In this document: piece after piece, positions 25,397 to 33,357 of the stretch | Layout of the letters: the number at the start of each line of letters is the position of its first letter | How positions within the stretch are numbered: the first letter of the stretch is position 1 | From: Ramlibacter sp. Leaf400 | Lineage (GTDB): Bacteria > Pseudomonadota > Gammaproteobacteria > Burkholderiales > Burkholderiaceae_C | DNA length: 64,000 nucleotides | NCBI RefSeq assembly: GCF_001424545.1 | Contig: NZ_LMQL01000009.1 | Coordinates: forward strand, 516,822 to 580,821 | Direction: 5' to 3' | The notes under the pieces: model-generated | What the model was told of the DNA's origin: nothing | Databases searched by the model: none | Seen by the model: only the letters and a program-made list of their open reading frames with translations | Translations under genes and position numbers: made by a program

Positions 25397-25815
25397 GCTC
25401 GCGCTCCAAGCAGACGGTCCTGGTGGTCGACGACAACGCCGCGCATCGCTACGCGACCATGCGCGGGCTGTCCAAGGCCGGCTTCAGGATCATCGAGGCC
25501 GCCAACGGCACCCAGGCGCTGGAAAGCGCCGAAGGCGCCGATGCCGTCGTGCTGGACCTCTTCCTGCCGGACCTCGATGGCCGCGAGGTCTGCCGGCGGC
25601 TGCGGGCCCGGCCCGCCACCGCCAACCTGCCGATCGTCCACGTCACCTCGGTCTACGTGACCGAGCACGATCGCGAAGAATGCCGCCGGGCCGGCGGCGA
25701 CGACTTCATGGTCAGCCCCGTGCTGCCGCAGGAGCTGGCCGTCACGCTCGACGCGCTGATCGCCCGGCGCGCCGGCAAGGGCGGCCCGGCCCCGGCGCCC
25801 GACGCGCCGGCCTGA
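25393..25815 (+). CDS. Single-domain response regulator lacking the conserved lysine
   Basis: 140 residues. The receiver fold is clear: VLVVDDNAAHRYATMRG with the acidic pair, VVLDLFLPDLDG with the phosphoacceptor Asp, and VHVTSVYVTE with the switch Thr. The beta5 lysine found in nearly all receivers (KP motif) is replaced: the segment reads DDFMVSPVLPQEL. There is no output domain, only a Pro/Ala tail. It may therefore act through protein contacts, phosphorylation-altered or phosphorylation-independent. It is coupled to the STAS-like gene upstream; no kinase is adjacent. Confidence 0.85.
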   Translation: MSSRSKQTVLVVDDNAAHRYATMRGLSKAGFRIIEAANGTQALESAEGADAVVLDLFLPDLDGREVCRRLRARPATANLPIVHVTSVYVTEHDREECRRAGGDDFMVSPVLPQELAVTLDALIARRAGKGGPAPAPDAPA

Positions 25816-25829
25816 GCCGGGCCGGCGGC

Positions 25830-27092
25830 TCACTGCCCGCTGCCTTCGCGCGGCGCCAGGGCCTGCGACTGGGCCGCGGCCTCCGGCGATTTCGCCACGC
25901 GGCCCACGGCCAGCGCACCGATGCGCCGTCCCATGTCCAGGCCCACTTGCGTCGACGTGCGGAAGTGGATGCCCTCCCAGACGCGCGCGTCCCCCACCTC
26001 CTGCATGAAGGCCTCGACCGTGGCCCAGCGCCGCGTCGCGCCCTGGGCCGTGGGGCTGCTGGTCGCAAGTTCGGGCAGGCGGCCGCGGCCGGCCTCGGCC
26101 TTCAGCAGTTCCCCGACGGCGCCGGCCAGGATGCTGTGCGCGCTGGGGTACTCGGGGTGCGACGGGTTGTCGATCATCGGCGTCCAGCCGGCCTCGACCT
26201 CGGTGGCCGGGTTGTCGTCGCGGTCGCCGTTGCGGATGGCGGTGACCGGGCGCCAGAAGCCGTAGTGGTACTTGGCGTCCAGCACCGCGATCAGCGCGTC
26301 GTCCATGGCCTGGCTGGCGGCGGCGAACAGGCGCGCGTTCTGCGCCACGCTGCGCCCCGGCGCCTGCGCCACCGAGCGCACGACGCCGTGGTAGATCGGC
26401 GGCAGCGAGTATTCCCAGAACTTCGCCACCTCGGTCTGGGCGGCGCTGCGTTCGCGGCTCGCCTTGGCGCCCAGCGCCTTGACCTCGTTGTAGTCGCGCG
26501 CCCACTGCACGCTGCCCAGGGCCGGCGGCGGCCCGGGGCGCAACTGCGCCGCGTCGGCCAGCAGCCAGGGCTGGCGCTGCGGCCACTGCGGCGCGGCCAC
26601 GCCGGTGGTCGGCACGTACGCGCCGGGCGCCGCATGCGGGCGGTAGCGGTCGCCCGCGCCGGCGCCGTCGTCCGCGCGCCAGGCCAGCACGCGGGCCGCG
26701 GCCTGTTCGCCGGCGGCGATGCCGGCCGCGGTGGCCGGGCCCTCGCCCAGCTTGCCGAGTGCCGCGCGGTAGGCGGTGGCGATGGCCGCGTCCTGCTGCG
26801 GCAGCAGCCTGGCCAGGCTGGCGCGGCTGGCCGCGGCCACGGCGGCATCGGCCGCCAGGGCCGCGCCCTCGCCCGGGTGCTGCGCCTGCGCGGCGGCGAC
26901 CGCCTCGTGCACGGCGGTCTGCACGATGGCCATCACGCGCACGGCCGGCGGCGTGCCCAGCTTGGCCTGCACCACCAGGTCGCCGGCCACGGTGTTCCAG
27001 TCGGTCACGGAGTCGGCGCGTGCCTGGGGCGCGGCGCCGGCGAAACAGGCCACCGCGAAGCAGGCGGCCGAAATCTCTCTTGCGTTTCTCAT
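25830..27092 (-). CDS. Exported PAP2/vanadium-haloperoxidase-like protein
   Basis: 420 residues. Signal peptide about 1-27 (ISAACFAVACFAGAAPQARA). The three PAP2/haloperoxidase motifs are present: K-X6-RP in KYHYGFWRPVTAIRNGD, PSAHS in EYPSAHSILAG, and R-X5-H in RVWEGIHFRTS. Proteins with this architecture include vanadium-dependent haloperoxidases and non-specific acid phosphatases; sequence alone does not decide. The large Ala-rich helical N-terminal part favours the haloperoxidase-like superfamily. It would act in the periplasm. The methyltransferase gene lies 20 bp upstream on the same strand. Confidence 0.8.
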   Translation of the reverse strand: MRNAREISAACFAVACFAGAAPQARADSVTDWNTVAGDLVVQAKLGTPPAVRVMAIVQTAVHEAVAAAQAQHPGEGAALAADAAVAAASRASLARLLPQQDAAIATAYRAALGKLGEGPATAAGIAAGEQAAARVLAWRADDGAGAGDRYRPHAAPGAYVPTTGVAAPQWPQRQPWLLADAAQLRPGPPPALGSVQWARDYNEVKALGAKASRERSAAQTEVAKFWEYSLPPIYHGVVRSVAQAPGRSVAQNARLFAAASQAMDDALIAVLDAKYHYGFWRPVTAIRNGDRDDNPATEVEAGWTPMIDNPSHPEYPSAHSILAGAVGELLKAEAGRGRLPELATSSPTAQGATRRWATVEAFMQEVGDARVWEGIHFRTSTQVGLDMGRRIGALAVGRVAKSPEAAAQSQALAPREGSGQ

Positions 27093-27112
27093 GGCTTTCT
27101 CCCGGGCCTGCC

Positions 27113-27970
27113 TCAGCGGCGCGTGATGATGATCTCGAGGTAGTCGCTCACGACGACGAGCCCGTCGCCCTGGCCGCGGTCGAAGCGCTTCATCAGCGCC
27201 ACCAGGTCCTCGGCCAGCGCGTGCTGCCCGTCGGCGTCCAGCGCGGCGAAGGCCTTGAGGATCGGGCCGTAGTAGCTGCGGAAGACCTCCAGCATGTGCT
27301 CGGCCGAGCGGTAGCGGAACATGAACTGGCGCGGCTCGGCGGCGATGCCGGCGGACGCCGCGCCGAACAGCTCGACGATGCGCGCGCGGCTGCCCCACAG
27401 CGCCGGCGACGCCACGCCCGCCGGCGGCGGCACGTGCCTGCCCACGGTCTTGAACACCTGGCCGATGAAGCCCTCGGGCGTCCAGTTGGCCATCGCGATG
27501 CGGCCGCCCGGGCGGCAGACGCGCAGCAGCTCGGCCGCCACGCGCGGCGGGTTGGGGGCGAACATGCAGCCGAAGATCGACAGCACGGCGTCGAAGCTCT
27601 CGTCGTCGAACGGCAGCGCTTCGGCATCGGCCTCGCGGAAGTCGATGCCGTGCAGGCGCTCCGCGGCGGCGCGTTCGCGGCCACGCTCGAGCAGGGCCGG
27701 CACGTAGTCGGTCGAGGTGACTTCGCAGTAGCGGCGCGCCGCGGCCAGCGTCGCGTTGCCGTTGCCGGCGGCGACGTCCAGCACGCGCTCGCCGGCGCGC
27801 AGGTCGGCGGCTTCGCAGAGCGTCTCGCCGACGATTTGCAAGGTGGTACCGACCACGGCATAGTCGCCCGAAGCCCAGGTGGCCTTCTGTCGGGTCTTGA
27901 TGGCGGCGAAGTCGGGCCCGGTGGCGGCTTGCGGGGCGGCGACGGTGGCGGACAGTGCATTCATGGGCAT
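27113..27970 (-). CDS. SAM-dependent class I methyltransferase
   Basis: 285 residues, cytoplasmic. Motif I is VLDVAAGNGNATLAAARR, motif II is around TSTDYVPALLERGRERAA, and motif IV is SFDAVLSIFGCMFAPNP, with CRPGGRIAMANWTPEGF typical of UbiE/Methyltransf_11-type enzymes. The substrate is unknown. CTGGAG precedes the ATG at 27970. It is divergent from the BTAD/TPR regulator gene (94-bp gap) and upstream of the haloperoxidase-like gene, with which it may form an operon. Confidence 0.88.
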   Translation of the reverse strand: MPMNALSATVAAPQAATGPDFAAIKTRQKATWASGDYAVVGTTLQIVGETLCEAADLRAGERVLDVAAGNGNATLAAARRYCEVTSTDYVPALLERGRERAAAERLHGIDFREADAEALPFDDESFDAVLSIFGCMFAPNPPRVAAELLRVCRPGGRIAMANWTPEGFIGQVFKTVGRHVPPPAGVASPALWGSRARIVELFGAASAGIAAEPRQFMFRYRSAEHMLEVFRSYYGPILKAFAALDADGQHALAEDLVALMKRFDRGQGDGLVVVSDYLEIIITRR

Positions 27971-28064
27971 TGCTCCAGTGGATTGAGGAAGGGTCGGACG
28001 GGCGGGTGGCGGTGTCCGGCATTCGTCGCCGTGCGGCCGCCGAAGAAAACTGTCGGCCGGCGAC

Positions 28065-30242
28065 GTGGAAGCCGGCGTGGTGGCCAGCGTGGAAATTCAC
28101 GTGGAAATGCAGACGCAGCTGAGCGGACCGCCGCCCACGGCCGGGCTGGCGTTGCGGCTGCTCGGCCCCCTGTCGGTGAGCCGCGGCGGCACCCCCGTGG
28201 CGCTCCCGCCCTCGCGCAAGGTGCGCGCGCTGCTGGCCTACCTGGCCGTGGCCGGGCGCACCACGACGCGCAGCCACCTGTGCGAGCTGCTGTGGGACCT
28301 GCCCAGCGATCCGCGCGGTGAACTCCGGTGGTGCCTCAGCAAGCTGCGCTCCGTGCTCGACGAGCCCGGCCGGCAGCGCGTGCTGGCCGACGGCGAAGGC
28401 GTGTCGCTCGACCTCTCGGACTGCAGCGTCGACGTGCTGGAGGTGGCCCACGCCCTGCGCGACGGCTTCGCCAACCTGGCCGCCGCGGACCTGCAGGCGC
28501 TGGCCGCCCGGTTCGGTGACAACGACCTCCTCGAAGGCCTGGACCTGCCGCGCAGCCCGGCGTTCTCGGGCTGGCTGATCGCCGAGCGCCGGCGCCTTCG
28601 GGCCACGCACGCGGCCGTGCTCGAGCACTGGGTGCAGGCCCTGCCACCGGGCAGCGACACGGCACTGGCCGCGCTGGAGCACTGGCTCGCGATCGCGCCC
28701 TTCGACCGGCGCGCGCACGAGGGCCTGCTGGAGGCGCTGGCCTCGCGTGGGCGCCTGCGCGAAGGCGAGGAGCACCTGGCCGCCACCGCGCGGCAGTACG
28801 AAGCCGAAGGGCAGGACTGGGCCCCGATCGGGCATGCCTGGCGCGCGGCCAAGTCACGCGCCGCCCGCCATCCCCGTGAAGCCGACGACCGTCCCTCCCT
28901 CTCCGGTCATCCCCGCGAAACCGACGACCGTCCTCCCCCCTCCCGTCATTCCCGCGAAGGCGGGAATCCAGTGCTCCCGCTTCCGTTTTCGCTCGACCTG
29001 CGCGCTGCGCCGGGTCCCCGCCTGCGCGGGGACGACGAAGCGCCCACCCCCCTCCCCCGCCGCGCCTCCCTCGCCGTCATGCCTTTCATCGACCGCACCC
29101 CCGGCGTGGCCCTGCGCGGCGGCCTGGGCGACGGCATGGCGCACGACGTCATCACGCGGCTGGCCAAGCTGCGCAGCATGTTCGTGATCGCCGAGGGCAC
29201 GATGTTCGCGCTGTCCGAACGGCGGGTGGACTCGCAGGACGCCGGCCGCCGCCTGGACGTGGACTACGTCGCCAGCGGATCGATCCGGCGCGGCGCCGAT
29301 GCGCGCCTCACGGTGACGGTGCAGCTGGCCGAAACCCGCACTGCGCAGGTGGTGTGGGCCGAGGAGTTCTCGGGCCGGTTGGACGACACCTTCGCCGTGC
29401 TGGACGAGATCGGCAACCGCATCGTCTCGTCCATCGCCCGGCAGATCGAGGTGGCCGAACGCAACCGCGCCATCCTCAAGAACCCGAACTCGCTCGATGC
29501 CTGGGAGGCCCACCACCGCGGCCTGTGGCACATGGTGCGGTTCAACCGCGAGGACAACGAGCAGGCCCGGCACTTCTTCCAGACCGCCGTGCGGCTGGAC
29601 CCGACTTTCGCGCGGCCCCACGCCGGCCTGTCCTTCACCCATTTCCAGGACGCCTTCCTGGGCTGGCGCGAACGCGACGCGGCGATCGAGCGGGCCTACG
29701 GCGCCGCGGCCGACGGCGTGATGGCGGACGAGCGCGATCCCGCCTCGCACTGGGCCCTGGGCCGCGCGATGTGGTTGAGGGACCGGCAGGACGAGACCCT
29801 GGGCGAGCTGCATTCGGCCATCGAGCTGAGCCCGAACTTCGCGCTGGGCCACTACACGCTGGCGTTCGTGCACATGCAATCGGGCGACCCGCGGACGGCC
29901 ATCGCCGAGGCCGACCACGCACGTGCGCTCAGTCCCATGGACCCGCTGCTGTTCGGCATGCTCGCGTCGCGCGCCATCGCCCTGGCGCGCCTGGGGCAGT
30001 ACGAGGAAGCGGCCGACTGGGCGGTGCGCTCGGCGGCGCGGCCGAATGCGCATGTGCACATCCGCGCGATCTCGATGGTCTGCCTGGCGCTGGCCGGGCG
30101 CGTGCAGGAAGCCAAGGACGTCGCGGCGGCGATCCGGCAGTCGCAGTCGGGCTACGGCGTCGCCGACTTCCTGCAGGCGTTCAAGCTGGGCGCCGAGGCC
30201 GAAAGCCTGGTGCGCAAGGCGGCGCGGCTCATCGACGCGTGA
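28065..30242 (+). CDS. BTAD/winged-helix regulator with TolB-like and TPR domains
   Basis: 725 residues from a GTG; an ATG at 28107 would trim 14 residues. Residues about 28-110 form an OmpR-like winged helix (LRLLGPLSVSRGG, SRKVRALLAYLAVAGR, LCELLWDLPSDPRGELRWCL), and about 120-260 a BTAD helical domain. A TolB/FlgO-like domain at about 335-460 (LAVMPFIDRTP, then DYVASGSIRRGADARLTVTV) is followed by TPR helices to the end. This CadC/SARP-like build suits a soluble transcription activator. The linker at about 269-325 is repeat DNA read in frame: 13-residue repeats starting H269, H282 and H295. The 3' end overlaps the convergent eptA-like gene by 14 bp. Confidence 0.85.
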   Translation: MEAGVVASVEIHVEMQTQLSGPPPTAGLALRLLGPLSVSRGGTPVALPPSRKVRALLAYLAVAGRTTTRSHLCELLWDLPSDPRGELRWCLSKLRSVLDEPGRQRVLADGEGVSLDLSDCSVDVLEVAHALRDGFANLAAADLQALAARFGDNDLLEGLDLPRSPAFSGWLIAERRRLRATHAAVLEHWVQALPPGSDTALAALEHWLAIAPFDRRAHEGLLEALASRGRLREGEEHLAATARQYEAEGQDWAPIGHAWRAAKSRAARHPREADDRPSLSGHPRETDDRPPPSRHSREGGNPVLPLPFSLDLRAAPGPRLRGDDEAPTPLPRRASLAVMPFIDRTPGVALRGGLGDGMAHDVITRLAKLRSMFVIAEGTMFALSERRVDSQDAGRRLDVDYVASGSIRRGADARLTVTVQLAETRTAQVVWAEEFSGRLDDTFAVLDEIGNRIVSSIARQIEVAERNRAILKNPNSLDAWEAHHRGLWHMVRFNREDNEQARHFFQTAVRLDPTFARPHAGLSFTHFQDAFLGWRERDAAIERAYGAAADGVMADERDPASHWALGRAMWLRDRQDETLGELHSAIELSPNFALGHYTLAFVHMQSGDPRTAIAEADHARALSPMDPLLFGMLASRAIALARLGQYEEAADWAVRSAARPNAHVHIRAISMVCLALAGRVQEAKDVAAAIRQSQSGYGVADFLQAFKLGAEAESLVRKAARLIDA
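28869..29038. repeat. 39-bp tandem repeats plus 96-bp inverted-repeat element inside the BTAD gene
   Basis: Units begin at 28869, 28908 and 28947 with a 39-bp period (CATCCCCGNGAA... in the first two). The third merges into a 29-bp arm (28943-28971) identical to the arm at 40273-40301. A 22/29 matching inverted partner lies at 29010-29038, separated by 38 bp. The core ATTCCCGCGAAGGCGGGAAT is itself palindromic and resembles the dRS3-type dispersed repeats of other proteobacteria. The 96-bp span and 39-bp unit are multiples of three, so the frame stays open. Confidence 0.85.
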
Positions 30243-31917
30243 GGAGCTGGGCGACCGGAGCGCCGGTGCCGCCCGAGGCGACGCCTTCCGCCGCCGGCCG
30301 GGTGCAGTCCGCGTAGGCATCCAGGCCCGGCGCGAAGGCCGCGGTGCGCACGTCCAGCAGCGCCAGCACCGAATGGAACAGGTGGTCGTGCGTGACGCGT
30401 GTGTCCCGGCGGCCGCGCAGGCAGGCCAGCTCGACGCCGCTGCGGCGCTCGAAGCCGGGCGAGAGCCAGGTGATCCATGGCACGCGCTTCTGCACGTCCG
30501 GCGCGATCGCGTACGGCAGCCCGTGCAGGTACAGGTTGTTCTCGCCGAGCGACTCGCCGTGGTCGGCCACGTAGACCATCGCGCCGTCCCAGCGGTCCTC
30601 GCGTTCGCGCAGCCAGCCGATGGTCGATGCCAGCACGTGGTCGGTGTAGGCGATCGAGTTGTCGTAGGCATCGACCAGCTGCTCGCGGCTGCAGTCCTGC
30701 AGGTTGGCGCTGCGGCACTCGGGCCCGAAGCGCTTGGACGCGGGCGGCGAGCGGCGCCAGTAGGCCGGGCCATGGCTGCCCATCTGGTGCAGCACCAGCA
30801 CCACCCCGCGGGCACGCCGCACGGCGGGCAGCGCGTCGATCCGGGCGTCCAGCCCTTCGAGCAGGATGCCGTCCAGGCATTCGCCATCGCGGCACAGCCG
30901 CGGGTCGCTCGACGCGGCGACGCTCGCGTGCGGGACGCGGTCGCAGACGCCCTTGCAGCCGGCCTGGTTGTCCAGCCACAGCACGGCCAGGCCGGCGTGC
31001 TGCAGCACGTCGAGCAGGTTCTCCTGCGGCTGCTTCTGCGCATTGAACGCCTCGCGGCCCAGCGCGGAGAACATGCACGGCAGCGCGGTGGCCGTGCTGG
31101 TGCCGCAGGCCCAGGCGTTGGTGAAGCTGGCCACGCCCTGCGCGGCCAGCTCGGGCGTGGTGTCGCGGGCGTAGCCGTTGAGCCCGAGGTTGCCGCTGCG
31201 GCCGGTCTCGCCCACCACCAGCACGAGCAGCGGCGTCCTGCCACCGGCCGCGCCGCCGAGGACCGCGTCGCGGCCCACCGGTGCGAGCGGGCCCGCCTCG
31301 CGCGCGAACGGGCGCGCCGCCACCACGCCGGCGGCATAGACCGAGTTCAACGGGCTCATCATGTAGCGAAGCTCCTTGTGGTTGCGCATCGCCGAGGCCA
31401 GCGGCTGGAACACGGCCAGGATGGCCACGGCCGCGAGCGCCAGGCCCGCCGCCGCGGCCAGCAGGTTGTGCAGCAGCTGGCGCGCGGGCGGGCGCCAGCG
31501 GACGGCGACCTTCGACAGCCCCCACGCCGGCAGCCCGGCGAGCAGCGCCAGGCACAGCGGCAGCCGCAGGCTCCAGAGGTCCGCCGCCTCGTGCCAGTCG
31601 GTCTCGACGACGTTGACCAGCATCCCGGGGTCGACCACCACGTGGTAGGCCAGCATGAAATACGCGGCGGCCGCGGTGACGAACAGCAGGACGGCGACGG
31701 CCGCCTTCAGGGTCCGCCGCCAGGCCAGCAGGCTCAGGAGCGCGGCCGTGCAGCCGGCCAGCACCACCGCCAGCGCGGCGGCCAGCGCCCAGCCGGCCGC
31801 GGAATCGAGCAGGCCGAAGCGGCGCAGGCCTTCCCAGAGCGGCAGGTTGCCCGCGGTCGCCATCCACGCGCTGGCGGCGGCGATGACGGCGAGGGGATGG
31901 CGCGCCGGCGAAGTCAT
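30229..31917 (-). CDS. Phosphoethanolamine--lipid A transferase-like (EptA family)
   Basis: 562 residues. Five N-terminal membrane helices (for example AAWMATAGNL region, AALAVVLAGCTAALLSLLAW, VAVLLFVTAAAAYFMLAYH) are followed by a periplasmic sulfatase-fold domain. The catalytic Thr is T238 in LVLVVGETGRSGNLGLNGYA; other metal-site motifs are HQMGSHGPAYWRR and YVADHGESLGENNLYLHGLP. Paired Cys (CGTSTATALPCMF, CKGVC, CRDGEC) would form the usual disulfides. It should transfer phosphoethanolamine to lipid A, lowering negative charge and binding of polymyxins. The start overlaps the PAP2 gene by 4 bp; the pair is divergent from a PmrAB-like system. Confidence 0.9.
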   Translation of the reverse strand: MTSPARHPLAVIAAASAWMATAGNLPLWEGLRRFGLLDSAAGWALAAALAVVLAGCTAALLSLLAWRRTLKAAVAVLLFVTAAAAYFMLAYHVVVDPGMLVNVVETDWHEAADLWSLRLPLCLALLAGLPAWGLSKVAVRWRPPARQLLHNLLAAAAGLALAAVAILAVFQPLASAMRNHKELRYMMSPLNSVYAAGVVAARPFAREAGPLAPVGRDAVLGGAAGGRTPLLVLVVGETGRSGNLGLNGYARDTTPELAAQGVASFTNAWACGTSTATALPCMFSALGREAFNAQKQPQENLLDVLQHAGLAVLWLDNQAGCKGVCDRVPHASVAASSDPRLCRDGECLDGILLEGLDARIDALPAVRRARGVVLVLHQMGSHGPAYWRRSPPASKRFGPECRSANLQDCSREQLVDAYDNSIAYTDHVLASTIGWLREREDRWDGAMVYVADHGESLGENNLYLHGLPYAIAPDVQKRVPWITWLSPGFERRSGVELACLRGRRDTRVTHDHLFHSVLALLDVRTAAFAPGLDAYADCTRPAAEGVASGGTGAPVAQLLTRR

Positions 31918-32588
31918 CGCCCGCCCCACCCGGACTGCATGGACGCCGTGTCCACCGCCAGCGCGACCGCCCAGCAGATCCACGCGCTCCACAGCGTGTG
32001 GCTCATGAAGTGGGCGCCGCGCACCTGCTGGGCCGCGCCCAGCACGAACCCCACCGCCAGCGACGCAGCCAGCCAGCGGCGCGCGATCGCCGGGTCGGTC
32101 TCGCGAAAGCAGAAGTAGCCGCCGACGAAGGCGAAGCCCGCGCTCGCATGCCCCGCGGGAAAGCAGTGCCCCGGGCCGCCGTCGTGCAGGCGTGTCCAGT
32201 GCGGCACGTAGTGCGCGACGCCGCCGAAGGCCTGCAGGTCCCAGGGGCAGCTGGTCGCGCTCAAACCCTTCAGCGCCGAGACCAGCCCGGCCGCCAGCAG
32301 CGTGGTGGCCGCCAGCTGCAGCCGCCGGCGCACGTCGAGCCGGCGCAGCACGCCCACCGGCCACCAGACCGCGACGCACAGCGCCAGGGCCAGCCCCCAG
32401 GACAACCAGCGCGCGCCCGTGTGCAGCACCGCCGCCAGCAGCCAGTGCTCCCGCAGCGCGAAGCCCTGCGCGCCACCGGCCAGGCCGGCAAGCTGCAGGT
32501 CCGGGGCCGCGAGGTCCCAGAGCACCAGCCCCGTCAGGGCGACGAGTGTCGCGATCGCGGGCCCGGGCGGGGGAAGCGCTTTCTCCAT
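31914..32588 (-). CDS. PAP2-family membrane phosphatase
   Basis: 224 residues with about six membrane segments. PAP2 motifs are present but altered: the first reads K-G-L-S-A-T-S-C-P, with Cys where the K-X6-RP motif has Arg; the second is CFPAGHAS; the third is RGAHFMSHTLWSAW, lacking the final Asp. The Cys variant occurs in a subgroup of proteobacterial PAP2 proteins found beside EptA-type genes. Likely role is removal or transfer of a phosphate on lipid A or undecaprenyl pyrophosphate on the periplasmic side. First gene of the operon with the eptA-like gene. Confidence 0.85.
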   Translation of the reverse strand: MEKALPPPGPAIATLVALTGLVLWDLAAPDLQLAGLAGGAQGFALREHWLLAAVLHTGARWLSWGLALALCVAVWWPVGVLRRLDVRRRLQLAATTLLAAGLVSALKGLSATSCPWDLQAFGGVAHYVPHWTRLHDGGPGHCFPAGHASAGFAFVGGYFCFRETDPAIARRWLAASLAVGFVLGAAQQVRGAHFMSHTLWSAWICWAVALAVDTASMQSGWGGR

Positions 32589-32611
32589 CCGCCTGAGCTT
32601 GCGGACCGCGA

Positions 32612-32627
32612 CTTAACGCAGTCTTAA
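32612..32627 (+). promoter_or_regulatory. PmrA-box-like direct repeat CTTAA-N6-CTTAA
   Basis: CTTAA occurs at 32612-32616 and 32623-32627, an 11-bp period, matching the PmrA-type box (YTTAAK-N5-YTTAAK) at 11 of 12 defined positions. It lies in the 85-bp gap between the PAP2/eptA-like operon and the response-regulator gene, 24 bp from one start and 46 bp from the other. It probably allows the regulator to control both directions. Confidence 0.6.
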
Positions 32628-32673
32628 GGCCGGGCGGAAGGCGCAGTCGTCGACAGATCGCACAATCCCCGCC

Positions 32674-33357
32674 ATGCGGCTGCTGGTGGTGGAAGACGAC
32701 GAAGGCATCGCCAGGGGCCTGGCGGACAACATGCGCCTGCACGGCTGGGCCGTCGACATCACGGCGGCGGTGGGGCCCGCGTGGGCGGCGCTGCGGGCCG
32801 AGGCCTTCGACGCCGTCCTGCTCGACCTGGGCCTGCCGGACGGCGACGGCAGCCAGCTGCTGCGGCAGCTGCGGGCCAGCAAGGGGCCCTGCCCCGATCC
32901 GCTGACGCCGGTGCTCATCATGACCGCGCGCGACACGGTCGGCGACCGCATCGAGGGCCTGGACCTGGGCGCCGACGACTACGTGACCAAGCCGTTCGAC
33001 TTCAACGAGGTCGCGGCCCGGCTGCGGGCCTTGCGGCGGCGCGCGGTGGGCCGGGCCTCGCCGGTGATCGCGCACGGCGACCTCGAGGTCGATCCCGCCG
33101 CGCGCACGGTGCGCAGCGGCGGCCTGCCGGTCGATGTGTCCACCCGCGAGTTCGACGTGCTGCTGGTGCTGCTGGAGGCCAGCCCGCGCGTGCTGTCGCG
33201 CGGGCAGATCGAGGCCCGGATGTACAACTGGGAAGCCGCGCTGGACAGCAACGCGATCGAGGTCCACATCCACCGCCTGCGGCGCAAGCTGGGCGAAGGC
33301 CTGATCCGCACCGTGCGGGGCGTGGGCTACTTCGTCCCGGAGCCGGTGGCGCGATGA
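32674..33357 (+). CDS. OmpR/PmrA-family response regulator
   Basis: 227 residues. Receiver: LLVVEDDEGIARGLADNMRL, phosphoacceptor Asp in AVLLDLGLPDGDG, switch Thr in LIMTARDTVGDR, and conserved Lys in DYVTKPFDFNEV. The winged-helix output starts about residue 130 and ends with the recognition region SNAIEVHIHRLRRKLGEGLI and TVRGVGYF. It belongs to the PmrA/QseB/ColR group. It is divergent from an EptA-like transferase, and a PmrA-box-like site sits between them. The ATG of the sensor kinase overlaps its TGA. Confidence 0.93.
   Translation: MRLLVVEDDEGIARGLADNMRLHGWAVDITAAVGPAWAALRAEAFDAVLLDLGLPDGDGSQLLRQLRASKGPCPDPLTPVLIMTARDTVGDRIEGLDLGADDYVTKPFDFNEVAARLRALRRRAVGRASPVIAHGDLEVDPAARTVRSGGLPVDVSTREFDVLLVLLEASPRVLSRGQIEARMYNWEAALDSNAIEVHIHRLRRKLGEGLIRTVRGVGYFVPEPVAR

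Noticed and set aside
28943-29038. Frameshift or pseudogene in the BTAD regulator
   Set aside because: The repeat insert keeps the frame, and both flanking domains are intact to the normal stop at 30242.
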